From: Paraburkholderia ultramafica
GTDB lineage: Bacteria; Pseudomonadota; Gammaproteobacteria; Burkholderiales; Burkholderiaceae
DNA: 64,000 bases
Direction: 5' to 3'
Assembly: GCF_902859915.1 (NCBI RefSeq)
Contig: NZ_CADIKK010000005.1
Span: forward strand, 1-64,000
The first letter of the stretch is position 1. Each line of letters starts with the position of its first letter. Positions 52,897-61,627 of the stretch are shown here, piece by piece. Position numbers and translations under genes: made by a program. Below the pieces are notes generated by a model. The model saw only the letters and a list, made by a program, of their open reading frames with translations, had not been told where the DNA came from and ran no database searches.

Positions 52897-53634
52897 ATGA
52901 GCCTGGAACTTTACTATTGGGACGGCCTCCAGGGCCGCGGCGAATTCGTGCGGCTCGCGCTGGAAGAAGCCGGCGCCGACTACGTGGAAGTGGCGCGCGG
53001 CGAGCCATCGGAAGGGTTCGGCACCGGTGCGATGATCGCGGTGATGAAGAGCCGCGACGAACCGTATCCGCCGTTCGCGCCGCCGTTTCTGAAAGACGGC
53101 GATCTGGTGATCGCGCAGACCGCCAATATCCTGTTCTACCTTGGCCCGCGGCTGAAGCTCGCACCGTCGGTCGAGAGCCTGCGCTACGTCGCCAACGGCC
53201 TGCAACTGACGATCGCCGACGTGGTCACGGAAGCGCACGACACGCACCATCCGCTCGCCAGCGCCCTCTACTACGAAGACCAGAAAGACGCCGCCAAAGT
53301 GCGCGCGCACGACTTCATCGACAACCGGATTCCGAAGTTCATGTCGTATTTCGAGCGCGTGCTGAAGCAGAATCCGGCCGGCGACACCTTCATGGTCGGC
53401 GACGCGCTGACCTACGTGGACCTGTCGATGTTCCAGCTGATCGACGGCCTGCTGTACGCGTTTCCGCGCGCGCTCAAGCGTTTCGGCGAACATTATCCGC
53501 GGCTCGCGGCGTTGCACGACGCGGTGATCGAGCGGCCGAACATCGCCGCGTACTTGCAATCCGGGCGGCGCATCGAACATAACGAGGCCTGCATCTTCCG
53601 GCACTACCCGGAACTCGACAAGGCGGCGGCTTGA
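52897..53634 (+). CDS. Glutathione S-transferase family protein
   Basis: 245 residues from MSLELYYWDGLQGRGEFVRL. The N-terminal thioredoxin-like domain uses YYWDGLQGRGE, a Tyr-type active site, and QTANILFYLGPRL as the glutathione gamma-glutamyl contact (usually ES/QS). The C-terminal helical domain has NPAGDTFMVGDALTYVDLSM, the usual N-capping box (GDxLTxxD). It resembles sigma-class/YfcG-like GSTs. Physiological substrate unknown. TGAGGA is 9 bases before the ATG; the frame is open 36 codons further upstream without similarity. Confidence 0.85.
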   Translation: MSLELYYWDGLQGRGEFVRLALEEAGADYVEVARGEPSEGFGTGAMIAVMKSRDEPYPPFAPPFLKDGDLVIAQTANILFYLGPRLKLAPSVESLRYVANGLQLTIADVVTEAHDTHHPLASALYYEDQKDAAKVRAHDFIDNRIPKFMSYFERVLKQNPAGDTFMVGDALTYVDLSMFQLIDGLLYAFPRALKRFGEHYPRLAALHDAVIERPNIAAYLQSGRRIEHNEACIFRHYPELDKAAA

Positions 53635-53661
53635 GCCGCGCCGCCCTCCTTCGCTCACCCA

Positions 53662-53699
53662 CAGCAGCGCGCCCGCCGTCCGCAGCGGGCGCGCTGCTG
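53662..53699 (+). terminator. Strong hairpin after the GST gene
   Basis: A perfect 15-bp stem (CAGCAGCGCGCCCGC and its complement) with an 8-nt loop, 28 nt after the stop. Only a GTTG follows, so it may work as an mRNA-end stabiliser rather than an intrinsic terminator. Confidence 0.6.
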
Positions 53700-53704
53700 T
53701 TGCC

Positions 53705-55480
53705 GTGCGCGTTCCTGAACCCGCCCTCACGCCCTGTCCCGTCGACGTGCTTTCATTCCTGCTGAAGCTGCGCACCCGCGCCCAACACCTGTTCCGTCTC
53801 TCCGAAGCCCACACGATGCTGGGCTGGTCGGTGGTGGTCGGCATTGCCGGCGCGTTCGCGACGATCCTGTTTCGCGAGGCCATCGCGCTGCTGCAACTGG
53901 CGGTGGCCGGCCGCTCCGGCAGCTTCGTCGAAATGGCGCGCAGCTTGCCGTGGACCGTGCGGATCTGGCTGCCCGCCGCCGGCGGTCTGATCGCCGGCTG
54001 CTTCCTGCTGATCGCGCAGCGTTACGCCGACAAGGCCAATCACGTCGACTACATGGAAGCGGTCGCGATCGGCGACGGCGTGGTGCCGGTCAGGCTGAGC
54101 TTGTGGCGCACCGTGTCGTCGCTGTTCACGATCGCGAGCGGCGGCTCGATCGGCCGCGAAGGACCGATGGTGCAACTGGCGGCGCTGTGCGCGTCGCTGA
54201 TCGGACGCTGGGTGCATTTCGATCCGTCGCGGCTGCGCCTGCTGGTCGCCTGCGGCGCGGCGGCCGGGATTACGTCCGCGTACAGCGCGCCGATCGCGGG
54301 CGCGTTTTTTGTCACCGAGATCGTGCTCGGCTCGATTGCGATGGAAAGCTTCGGGCCGGTGGTGGTGTCGGCGGTGGTCGCCAATATCACGATGCGCGAA
54401 TTCGCCGGCTACAAGCCGCCGTACGAGATGCCGGTGTTTCCGGCGGTGACCGGTGTCGAGGTGCTGCTGTTCGTCGCGCTCGGCGTACTGTGCGGGCTGG
54501 CCGCGCCGCAGTTTCTGCGGCTGCTCGACGCGTCGAAGGCCGCCTTTCGCAAGCTGCCGGTGCCGCTGCCCGCGAGGCTCGCGCTCGGCGGTTTCGTGGT
54601 CGGTATTCTGTCGATCTGGACGCCCGAGGTGTGGGGCAACGGCTATAGCGTCGTCAACTCGATCCTGCATTCGCCGTGGACATGGACCGCGCTCGTCCTC
54701 GTACTGGTGTTCAAGCTCGCCGCGACCGCGGCCACCGCGGGTTCCGGCGCGGTCGGCGGGGTCTTCACGCCGACGCTGTTCGTCGGCGCGGCGGTCGGTT
54801 CGCTGTTCGGCCAGGGCATGCACGCGCTGTGGCCCTATGCGACGTCCGAGCCGTACGCGTATGCGATGGTCGGCATGGGCGCGTTCCTTGCCGGCGCGAC
54901 CCAGGCGCCGCTGATGGCGTTCCTGATGATCTTCGAGATGACCCTCAGCTACCAGGTCGTGCTGCCGCTGATCCTGTCGTGCGTGGTCGCCTATTTCATC
55001 GCGCGCGCGGTCGGCAAGCGGTCGATGTACGAAATCACGTTGCACCGCAATCGCGAGGAGCAGGAGCGCATGCGCCTGCGCGCCACCCAGATGCGCGAGC
55101 TGATCCGTCCCGCCGAAACCGTCGTGCCGCCGAACGCGACCGTACAGGACATGACGCGTGTGTTCCTCGAATATCCGGTGAAGTACCTGTACGTCGCCAA
55201 CGAGTCCGGCGCGTTTCTCGGCGTGGTCGCGCTCAAGGACATCACCTCCGATCTGCTCGACAAGAGCGATACGTCGACGAAAACCGCGGCGGATTATCTG
55301 CAGCCGCATTTCGATGTGCTCACGCCGGACATGTCGCTCGCCGTCGCGTTGCAACACTTCCTCGCGTTTCAGGGCGAGCGTCTGCCGGTGGTGGAAAGCG
55401 CCGCGCAACCGAAGCTCACGGGCGTGGTCTACAAAACCTCGCTGCTCGACGCCTATTTCCGCATGAATCCGACGCCCTAG
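53705..55480 (+). CDS. ClC-type chloride channel/antiporter with CBS pair
   Basis: 591 residues if the GTG at 53705 is used; a second GTG at 53747 (VLSFLLKLRTRAQHLFRLSE) is as likely. The ClC core has GSIGREGPMVQLAAL (GREGP with the gating Glu), the GSGAVGGVFTPTLFVGA segment and about 16 helices. The C-terminus (from ~470) is a tandem CBS domain (AETVVPPNATVQDMTRVFLE), which usually binds adenine nucleotides and controls gating. Expected role is Cl-/H+ exchange, perhaps in acid resistance. The 53-bp gap from the GST gene contains a long hairpin. Confidence 0.9.
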   Translation: MRVPEPALTPCPVDVLSFLLKLRTRAQHLFRLSEAHTMLGWSVVVGIAGAFATILFREAIALLQLAVAGRSGSFVEMARSLPWTVRIWLPAAGGLIAGCFLLIAQRYADKANHVDYMEAVAIGDGVVPVRLSLWRTVSSLFTIASGGSIGREGPMVQLAALCASLIGRWVHFDPSRLRLLVACGAAAGITSAYSAPIAGAFFVTEIVLGSIAMESFGPVVVSAVVANITMREFAGYKPPYEMPVFPAVTGVEVLLFVALGVLCGLAAPQFLRLLDASKAAFRKLPVPLPARLALGGFVVGILSIWTPEVWGNGYSVVNSILHSPWTWTALVLVLVFKLAATAATAGSGAVGGVFTPTLFVGAAVGSLFGQGMHALWPYATSEPYAYAMVGMGAFLAGATQAPLMAFLMIFEMTLSYQVVLPLILSCVVAYFIARAVGKRSMYEITLHRNREEQERMRLRATQMRELIRPAETVVPPNATVQDMTRVFLEYPVKYLYVANESGAFLGVVALKDITSDLLDKSDTSTKTAADYLQPHFDVLTPDMSLAVALQHFLAFQGERLPVVESAAQPKLTGVVYKTSLLDAYFRMNPTP

Positions 55481-55636
55481 GCGGTGGCATCCGTGGCTCC
55501 CGCGGCGCCGTGCAAAGCGCCGCAGATTCTCTACAATGGGAAGACCGCTCCCGGCAAAAAACAGCACACCAACCCGGCAGCGCGCGTTACGCCAGGACGG
55601 GCGCGTCGAGGCGCCCGCCGTTCGATCGGAGCGAAG

Positions 55637-56974
55637 ATGAGCGAACCGTCCCTCGATGCCGTGCGCCGCGATCAGGCAGGCTGGATTTTCCTGCATATCG
55701 AAGGCGAACCGTACGATCGCGGCGAGCAGCACGGCCAGTTGCTCGCCACCGAAATCCAGAACGCGATCCACACCGCCCGCTACCTCGCGAAGTGGGATAC
55801 GGGCGAAGAGTTCGACACCTTCGTCGACGCCGCGGTCACCCAGTTTGCCAACAAGCTCAACACCGAATTCGCCGACGAAATCCAGGGCATCGCCGACGGC
55901 GCGAAGCTGCCATTCGCCGAAGTGCTGGCGTGGAACGGCTACATGGATCTGCTGCAAAGCTGGTGGCCGAGTCACGTGGCGCAGCAGCAGCCGCACCTCG
56001 CCACGAAGCCATGGCGCGGCCGGCGCGGACACCATTGCAGTGCGTTCATCGCCACCGGCAACGCCACCCGCGACGGCCGCATCGTGATGGCGCACAACTC
56101 GTGGGACCGCTACGCCGCCGGCGACGCGTTCAACGTGGTGTTCGACATCGTGCCCGATCGCGGCAACCGCATCCTGATGCAGGGCTTGCCGGGCTGCATC
56201 TCCAGTCTCACCGATTTCTGGGTCACCGCAGCCGGGCTGATGGTCACCGAAACCACCATCTCCAACTTCGTCGGCTACAACGCGGCCGGGGCGCCCGAGT
56301 TCTATCGCTCGCGGCGCGCGTCGCAGTATGCGAACAGCATCGGCGAATGGTGCGAGATGTTCGCGCACGCCAACAACGGCGGCTATGCGAACAGCTGGCT
56401 GCTCGGCGACGCCAAGACCGGCGAGATCGCGCGTTACGAGCTGGGGCTGCACTATTCCGGCTTCGAGACCACGAAGGATGGTTTCTACAGCGGCTACAAC
56501 ACCGCGACCGATCTGAAGATTCGCAATCAGGAATGCGTCGGCGAAGGCGAGGACTACACGGACGTGCGCAAGAACGGCGCGCGGCGCCTGCGCTTCATGC
56601 AGCTCGAAGAAACGCATCGCGGCAAGATCGACGTGGAGCTAGCCAAGGAAATGATCGCCGACCATCACGACGTCTATCTCGACCGCAACGACAACCCGTG
56701 CTCGCGCACCATCTGCGGCCATCTGGAACTGGACGACGCGCGCTTCGGCGGCACCGATCAGGGGCCGTTCAATCCGTGGGGGGCCAACGACGGCAAGGTG
56801 GTCGACAGCGAAATGGCGCGCGCGATGGCGTTCACCGCGCGCTGGGGCCATCCGTGCGGCCGGCCGTTCGACGCCCAGGCGTTCATGAAGCGGCACCCGC
56901 AGTGGAACTGGCTGAACGGCTATATGCGCGACCGGCCGTCGTGGCCGTGGACGCGCTTCGACGTGCTGCGCTAG
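55637..56974 (+). CDS. C45-type Ntn hydrolase / acyltransferase-like protein
   Basis: 445 residues from MSEPSLDAVRRDQAGWIFLH, with GGAGCGAAG before the ATG. The family is recognised by EPYDRGEQHGQLLATEI, AWNGYMDLL and RGHHCSAFIATGNATRDG; Cys134 should become the N-terminal nucleophile after self-cleavage, as in acyl-CoA:6-APA acyltransferase-like and phospholipase-B-like proteins. The later SWDRYAAG, ETTISNF and AYNTATDLKI-like segments fit the alpha-beta-beta-alpha core. No signal peptide is visible. Substrate unknown. It follows the ClC gene by 156 bp, possibly co-transcribed. Confidence 0.75.
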   Translation: MSEPSLDAVRRDQAGWIFLHIEGEPYDRGEQHGQLLATEIQNAIHTARYLAKWDTGEEFDTFVDAAVTQFANKLNTEFADEIQGIADGAKLPFAEVLAWNGYMDLLQSWWPSHVAQQQPHLATKPWRGRRGHHCSAFIATGNATRDGRIVMAHNSWDRYAAGDAFNVVFDIVPDRGNRILMQGLPGCISSLTDFWVTAAGLMVTETTISNFVGYNAAGAPEFYRSRRASQYANSIGEWCEMFAHANNGGYANSWLLGDAKTGEIARYELGLHYSGFETTKDGFYSGYNTATDLKIRNQECVGEGEDYTDVRKNGARRLRFMQLEETHRGKIDVELAKEMIADHHDVYLDRNDNPCSRTICGHLELDDARFGGTDQGPFNPWGANDGKVVDSEMARAMAFTARWGHPCGRPFDAQAFMKRHPQWNWLNGYMRDRPSWPWTRFDVLR

Positions 56975-57259
56975 CGCGCACGCCTGCCGCGCCGCGCCGC
57001 ACCGCACCGTATCAGCGTGCCCCGCACGACGGTCTGCGCAGGAGTTGCGCCACCGTCACCGCTTTCGTGCCATCATCTGAAATCTACAATGCCGTTTTGT
57101 CGCAAATGTGCGCGCGCTGCAGTATTTGCCATCTAAGATGGTAGATGCGTGCAGGTCGCGCATCGCAATGCGGCGTGTAGCTTGGGCCTTCCTTTCGACG
57201 CGGGGACGGCACAGCGTTTGCTCTACTGTCAGCGCCGCATGAGCATAGGAGGTCGGGTG

Positions 57260-57514
57260 ATGAAAACCTCGACACTGTTGACCATGGTGACGCTGTCCGC
57301 CTCGTGTTTTGCCGCACCGGTACACACCGCGCAGGACGGCACGAATGCCAGCCTCCTCGCTGAACGCGCCAATGCCGCACCGGTTGCCCCCGCGGCGCCG
57401 GACGTCGCCGCCACCGACGATAATCGGCCGGAACAATGGCAGCACATTGCGCTGCCGAAGTCGCGACATCTCGAGCGCAGCGTCATGGGAAAGAACGAGC
57501 ATTTGCAGACCTGA
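57260..57514 (+). CDS. Small secreted hypothetical protein (84 aa)
   Basis: The ATG at 57260 is 7-8 bases after AGGAGG. The product MKTSTLLTMVTLSASCFAAP is a signal peptide with a likely cut after CFA, followed by a short alanine/proline-rich chain ending in a basic stretch (LPKSRHLERSVMGKNEHLQT). I know no family. A short palindrome CCATCTAAGATGG (57129-57141) lies in its upstream region. The neighbour downstream is a DUF2795 gene. Confidence 0.6.
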   Translation: MKTSTLLTMVTLSASCFAAPVHTAQDGTNASLLAERANAAPVAPAAPDVAATDDNRPEQWQHIALPKSRHLERSVMGKNEHLQT

Positions 57515-57614
57515 CGGCGGTGACGTCCCGGCGGTGGTGTGCTGGCTTGTGCGTTTGCCTTGCCCCGTCAACGCCAGCAACTGATTCCAACCGCGTACCC
57601 ACTGGAGCATTTGC

Positions 57615-57845
57615 ATGACTGCATCGGCTATTCCCGGCGAATCGATTGACCTGCAGATCGCCGACCTTCTCAGCGAAGTCCATTTTCCGACCAACAAGGA
57701 CGCGCTGGTCGACGCCGCGCGTGAAGCCGGCGCGAGCAACGAGGTGTTGTCGATGCTCGACGGGATGCCGGAGCAGGATTACGTCGATGTCGCGTCCGTC
57801 ACGCGTCTGATCAGCGGTAATTACGGCCCGGGGCTGGGCGCGTAA
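57615..57845 (+). CDS. DUF2795 family protein
   Basis: 76 residues, MTASAIPGESIDLQIADLLS, then VHFPTNKDALVDAAREAGAS and LSMLDGMPEQDYVDVASVTR. The pattern 'fPa.kd.Lv..Are.Ga..ev...L..lp...Y.....v...i' is DUF2795, a small helical family of unknown function common in actinobacteria and proteobacteria. No signal or membrane segment. The ribosome site is only moderate (GGAG 12 bases upstream). It is 100 bp downstream of the small secreted protein. Confidence 0.75.
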   Translation: MTASAIPGESIDLQIADLLSEVHFPTNKDALVDAAREAGASNEVLSMLDGMPEQDYVDVASVTRLISGNYGPGLGA

Positions 57846-57941
57846 GCGACGGGCACAACCTGCGCGCGGCCGTAGTTGCCACCCATCCCAAAGCTGCACG
57901 TCACCCGCCGACCCGCGTGAAGGCCGTCACGTCAGTCAGCG

Positions 57942-58991
57942 TCAAACCTGCGACGACTCCACGATCCGCGTGCGCGACGCCTTGGGCAAGCGACGCACCA
58001 CCTCGCGTGACAACGCCGGCACCGCCGGGTCGTCTGTCCCGGCCAGCGCGTCCGCAACCGGCTTCGCAGCCGCCACGATCCGCGCATCTCGCGCCGGCTC
58101 GCCAGCCCGCTGGAAATGCTCGACGAGGTGATCGATAAAAGTGCGCACCTTCGCTGGCAGATGAAGTCGGCTCGGATACGCAATCGTGATCTCGATCTGC
58201 GGCAAACGGTAATCGTTGAGCAAGGGCACGAGCCGCCCGGACGCCAGATCCCTGCGGATCAGATAGCTCGGCAGAATCGCCACTCCCATGCCCAGCAGCG
58301 CGAATTGCCTGAGCATCTCGGTGTTGTTCGCGGCGATCGCGTTGACCGGCCGTACCCGGACTTCGCCGTCCGGCCCGCTGAACACCCGCTCCTCGCCGCC
58401 CTGTTCGGACGGCCGGCTCAGGCACGGATGCTTCAGCAAATGCTCGGGACGCGTCGGCATGCCATGCTGCGCCAGATACGCGGGCGTCGCGCAGACCGTC
58501 ATGCTGCCGGTCGTCAGGCGTCGCGTGACGATGCTCGCACTGCGCATGTGCCGCGCGACCAGAATGCCGACGTCGAAGCCTTCTTCGACCAGATCGACGT
58601 GGCGATCCGCGAGCGTGACGTCCGGCATCACGTCCGGATAACGCGCCGCGTACGACTGCACCACCGGCGCGAGGCTATGCAGCCCGAACACCACCGGCGC
58701 GACGATACGCAACGTGCCGACCGGTTCGTGATTGCGCGCCACCACCATTTGCTCGACGCCTTCGAGGTCGTCGAGAATGTGCCGCACACGCTCCAGATAA
58801 GTCCTGCCGGACTCGGTCAGCGACAGCCGGCGCGTGGTGCGATTCAGTAGCCGCGTGCCGAGACGCGCTTCCAGATCGGCCACATGCCGCGTGACAACCG
58901 CGGTGGAAAGGTCCAGCGCGCCGGCCGCGCCGACGAAACTGCCGAGGTCCGCCACTTTGACGAACACGCGCATCGATTGCAGTTGATTCAT
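57942..58991 (-). CDS. LysR-family transcriptional regulator
   Basis: 349 residues, longer than usual because of a ~45-residue C-terminal extension rich in Ala and Arg. The helix-turn-helix (VGAAGALDLSTAVVTRHVAD) and LGTRLLNRTTRRLSLTESGR place it in the CrgA/AaeR branch. AGGAGTCGTCC precedes the ATG. The neighbour beyond its promoter is the 70-aa gene at 59248; no catabolic target is adjacent, so its regulon is unknown. Confidence 0.85.
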   Translation of the reverse strand: MNQLQSMRVFVKVADLGSFVGAAGALDLSTAVVTRHVADLEARLGTRLLNRTTRRLSLTESGRTYLERVRHILDDLEGVEQMVVARNHEPVGTLRIVAPVVFGLHSLAPVVQSYAARYPDVMPDVTLADRHVDLVEEGFDVGILVARHMRSASIVTRRLTTGSMTVCATPAYLAQHGMPTRPEHLLKHPCLSRPSEQGGEERVFSGPDGEVRVRPVNAIAANNTEMLRQFALLGMGVAILPSYLIRRDLASGRLVPLLNDYRLPQIEITIAYPSRLHLPAKVRTFIDHLVEHFQRAGEPARDARIVAAAKPVADALAGTDDPAVPALSREVVRRLPKASRTRIVESSQV

Positions 58992-59191
58992 GGACGACTC
59001 CTGCCTCGGTAAAGCCGGGCCGGCGCAACCCTTGCCGCCTGTATCGACCCGTGCGGCAAGGCGCGCGCGGGTTTGCCCAACGAACCGATTGTATCGACCT
59101 GATCATGTCCCAACCCTGACCTCAACATGACATTCCAGTCAGGTTGGCGAGGCGCTCGCGTCACCATTGCGAAGCGCGCCGCTGATTTCGA

Positions 59192-59207
59192 CTAGGTATA
59201 AACCCTA
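59192..59207 (+). promoter_or_regulatory. 16-bp dyad CTAGGTATAAACCCTA, second copy
   Basis: Identical to the site at 5324-5339 and in the same orientation towards a small gene, here extended to CTAGGTATAAACCCTAG, giving CTAGG/CCTAG arms. It lies 40 nt before the ATG at 59248. Confidence 0.5.
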
Positions 59208-59247
59208 GTATTCTGTTAACATAGCGGCCGAAAGGAAATTAACCGCT

Positions 59248-59460
59248 ATGACACATCGTTTTCAGCTTTTCGAAAAAATCGCGTTCTCGCTGGTCTGCTG
59301 GTCCGCCGCAGCCTGTTCGGCCTTCATCGCCTACGAGCGCTGCCCGGACATCAAGGTCGTCCTGCATGCCGGTGAGGAAGTCCTGCGCTACAGCGGGCAG
59401 TACTCGTTCGCCTGCGCGGCGCCGGCCGCCGACGTCTGCGCGCAATTGCCGACCAACTGA
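59248..59460 (+). CDS. Small membrane-anchored hypothetical protein (70 aa)
   Basis: The ATG follows AAAGGAAATTAACCGCT. The N-terminal MTHRFQLFEKIAFSLVCWSA then AACSAFIAYE looks like an uncleaved signal anchor; the rest (CPDIKVVLHAGEEVLRYSGQ, YSFACAAPAADVCAQ) carries three cysteines that could pair in the periplasm. No family recognised. Codon use is ordinary. Its promoter region carries the 16-bp dyad shared with the gene at 5162. Confidence 0.55.
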   Translation: MTHRFQLFEKIAFSLVCWSAAACSAFIAYERCPDIKVVLHAGEEVLRYSGQYSFACAAPAADVCAQLPTN

Positions 59461-59470
59461 TTCGCCGCAA

Positions 59471-59515
59471 CGGCATCTGCATCTGCGTCGGCATCTACGT
59501 CGGCATCTACGTCGG
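59471..59515. repeat. 12-bp tandem repeat
   Basis: CGGCATCTACGT occurs twice exactly (59489, 59501), preceded by the degenerate CGGCATCTGCATCTGCGT, directly after the stop of the 70-aa gene. Confidence 0.8.
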
Positions 59516-59638
59516 TCAGGCACCCTTCCACATTTCGAATCGCCCCGTCGGTCGCGCCGCTATGAACGGCACCGGCCGGATGGCGGTTCGGCCTGAACCG
59601 GCCGCCCCGCTTCCCCTAGCGCGTGGACGCCGCACGCA

Positions 59639-60256
59639 TCACGCGTCGCGTCCGAACACCACGCGCGCAAAAAATCCCGCCAGCACCGCTTCGGCCCGCT
59701 CCGTCGGCACGTTCTGCGGGTCGACCGTGTAGAAGAACTGCACGCCGTCGCACAAGCCCATCAAACCGATTGCCAACGACTCCGGCTCCATCAGCATCGG
59801 CGTGCCGACGCGCGCCGAAAACTCGCGAATGTACGCGCTCATCTGTTCGAGCTTCTCCTGCATGAACGCGTTAAAACGCAGCCGGAAGCGGCCGTCGCGC
59901 ACCGCGAGCAGCTTCGCCTCGACCCACAGCAGAAAGCATTTGTTCTCGCGATGCAGGTTGCTGTAGTAACGCAGCACGCGTGCTTCCATCTCCTCGCGCG
60001 AGGCCGCGCTCGCGAAGATGGCCTGCAGCCCCGCCTGCATCGTTTCGTGATCGCGCCGCAATAGTTCAAGAAACAACTCGCTCTTGCTGCGGAAGTTCGA
60101 ATAGAACGCCCCGCGCGTATAGCCTGCCGCCGCCGCGATGTCTTCGACGCTCGCCGCGACAAAGCCCTTCTTCATAAAAATCGCTTGCGCAGCGTCGAGC
60201 AGACGCTCGCGCGTCTGGTCCTTGCTTTGCTCGCGTGTCAGTCGTTGCCGTTTCAT
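59639..60256 (-). CDS. TetR-family transcriptional regulator
   Basis: 205 residues. N-terminal helix-turn-helix DTRERLLDAAQ-type start (RERLLDAAQAIFMKKGFVAA) with SVEDIAAAAGYTRGAFYSNF, the classical TetR motif; the C-terminal ligand domain is of the TetR_C group found with RND pumps. It is divergent from the efflux genes at 60443/60476, with an inverted repeat at 60299-60326 in the shared interval, so it most likely represses that pump and itself, with a toxic compound as inducer. Confidence 0.88.
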   Translation of the reverse strand: MKRQRLTREQSKDQTRERLLDAAQAIFMKKGFVAASVEDIAAAAGYTRGAFYSNFRSKSELFLELLRRDHETMQAGLQAIFASAASREEMEARVLRYYSNLHRENKCFLLWVEAKLLAVRDGRFRLRFNAFMQEKLEQMSAYIREFSARVGTPMLMEPESLAIGLMGLCDGVQFFYTVDPQNVPTERAEAVLAGFFARVVFGRDA

Positions 60257-60298
60257 GGGCGCAAGTCTAGCACCGAAAAGAATTCCAATTCACATCTA

Positions 60299-60326
60299 CA
60301 TTCAAATACAGGTGTGTATTAGAATG
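60299..60326. promoter_or_regulatory. Probable TetR operator in the tetR-RND interval
   Basis: CATTCAAATACA (60299-60310) and TGTATTAGAATG (60315-60326) form a 12-bp inverted repeat with one mismatch and a 4-bp spacer, in AT-rich sequence 43 bp from the tetR start. Such dyads are usual TetR-family sites. Confidence 0.75.
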
Positions 60327-60475
60327 CACTTCTCCATTTGAAGTCAGACACGTATGCCTATCGCATGAATCGGTCTGCGGGTCTTCGCTGGCGGGCCACT
60401 GCGGCTTGCCGTGTTCGTTCGCTGTCTCCAGTTGGGGTAATTGTGAAGCGTCCCGGTTCTCCCGCATCGTCAGTG

Positions 60476-61627
60476 ATGCGCCAGCAGTCCCATCGGTATG
60501 TGCGCCACGCAGCCTGCGCCGTTGCGCTGGCCGGCGTCGTCACGCTGGCCGCGTGCTCGAAGAACGAAGCGGCGGCGCCCGCGCCCCGGCCTGTGGTTGC
60601 CGTCGCCGTGTATGCGGACGGCAGTGCGATGCCAGCGGCGTCGTTGCCCGGCGAAGTGCAGGCGCGCTATTCGACGCCGCTGTCGTTTCGCGTCGGCGGC
60701 AAGATCATTGAACGGCGGGTGCGCCTCGGCGACGTCGTGAAGAGCGGGCAGATCGTCGCCCAGCTCGACCCGGCGGATGCGCAAAAGAGCGCGGCCAGCG
60801 CCCAGGCGCAACTCGAGGCCGCGCAGCACAGCCTCGTGTTTGCGAAGCAGCAACTCGATCGCGACCAGGCACAGGCGAAAGAAAACCTGATCGCGCCAGC
60901 GCAGCTCGAACAGACCACCAATGCGTACGCGTCCGCGCTCGCGCAGCGCGACCAGGCGGCGCAACAGGTGGCCCTGTCGCAGAACCAGTTGCAGTACACC
61001 ACGCTCGTCGCCGGTCACGCGGGCGTCATCACGGCGGAACAGGCCGACACCGGTCAGAACGTGTCCGCGGGCCAGGCCGTCTACAACCTCGCGTGGAGCG
61101 GCGACATCGACGTGCTCTGCGACGTGCCGGAAAGCGCGCTCGCCGCGTTCGCGGTCGGGCAATCCGCCAACGTCACGCTCGCCGCGCTGCCGGGACGCAA
61201 GTTCACTGCGCGCGTGCGCGAACTGTCACCCGCCGCCGACTCGCAAAGCCGCACCTGGCGCGCGCGGCTCACGCTCGACAACCCCGGCCCGGACGTGCGC
61301 CTCGGCATGACGGCCGATATCGCGCCGGTCGCGCCGGTCATGCCATTGACGTCGAACGGCGCGGCGAACCAGCACGGCTGGTTCACGCTGCCCGTCACCG
61401 CGCTGTTCCACGAAGGCCGTCAGCCGGCCGTCTGGGTCGTGCGCGCCGCCGACAACGCGCTGGAACTGCGCCGCGTCACGGTCACGCGCTTCAACGAGCG
61501 CACCATCGTGATCGGCGAGGGGCTCAAGGACGGCGAACGCGTCGTGCTGCAAGGCGTGCATACGGTGACCGCCGGCGAAAAAGTCCGCGTGATCGCACCG
61601 CTGCATCCCGAGGACTTCGCTTCATGA
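60476..61627 (+). CDS. RND efflux periplasmic adaptor (HlyD/AcrA family) lipoprotein
   Basis: About 383 residues from MRQQSHRYVRHAACAVALAG, with a lipoprotein signal ending TLAACSKNE (lipobox LAAC). Then a barrel-sandwich domain (FRVGGKIIERRVRLGDVVKS and VVAGHAGVITAEQADTGQNV), an alpha-helical hairpin (about residues 100-160) and a beta-barrel domain. It links the RND pump to the outer-membrane channel. A GTG at 60443 with GGGG upstream is an alternative start that would hide the lipobox deeper. The stop overlaps the pump start as ATGA. Confidence 0.88.
   Translation: MRQQSHRYVRHAACAVALAGVVTLAACSKNEAAAPAPRPVVAVAVYADGSAMPAASLPGEVQARYSTPLSFRVGGKIIERRVRLGDVVKSGQIVAQLDPADAQKSAASAQAQLEAAQHSLVFAKQQLDRDQAQAKENLIAPAQLEQTTNAYASALAQRDQAAQQVALSQNQLQYTTLVAGHAGVITAEQADTGQNVSAGQAVYNLAWSGDIDVLCDVPESALAAFAVGQSANVTLAALPGRKFTARVRELSPAADSQSRTWRARLTLDNPGPDVRLGMTADIAPVAPVMPLTSNGAANQHGWFTLPVTALFHEGRQPAVWVVRAADNALELRRVTVTRFNERTIVIGEGLKDGERVVLQGVHTVTAGEKVRVIAPLHPEDFAS

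Noticed and set aside
53753..56617. 954-codon open frame on minus, across the ClC and C45 genes
   Set aside because: It spans two genes whose plus-strand products have full family motifs. The composition (Arg, His, Glu, Asp) marks an antisense frame.
54676..57144. 822-codon plus-strand frame overlapping ClC and C45
   Set aside because: Out-of-frame reading of two real genes on the same strand, arginine-rich and without any motif.
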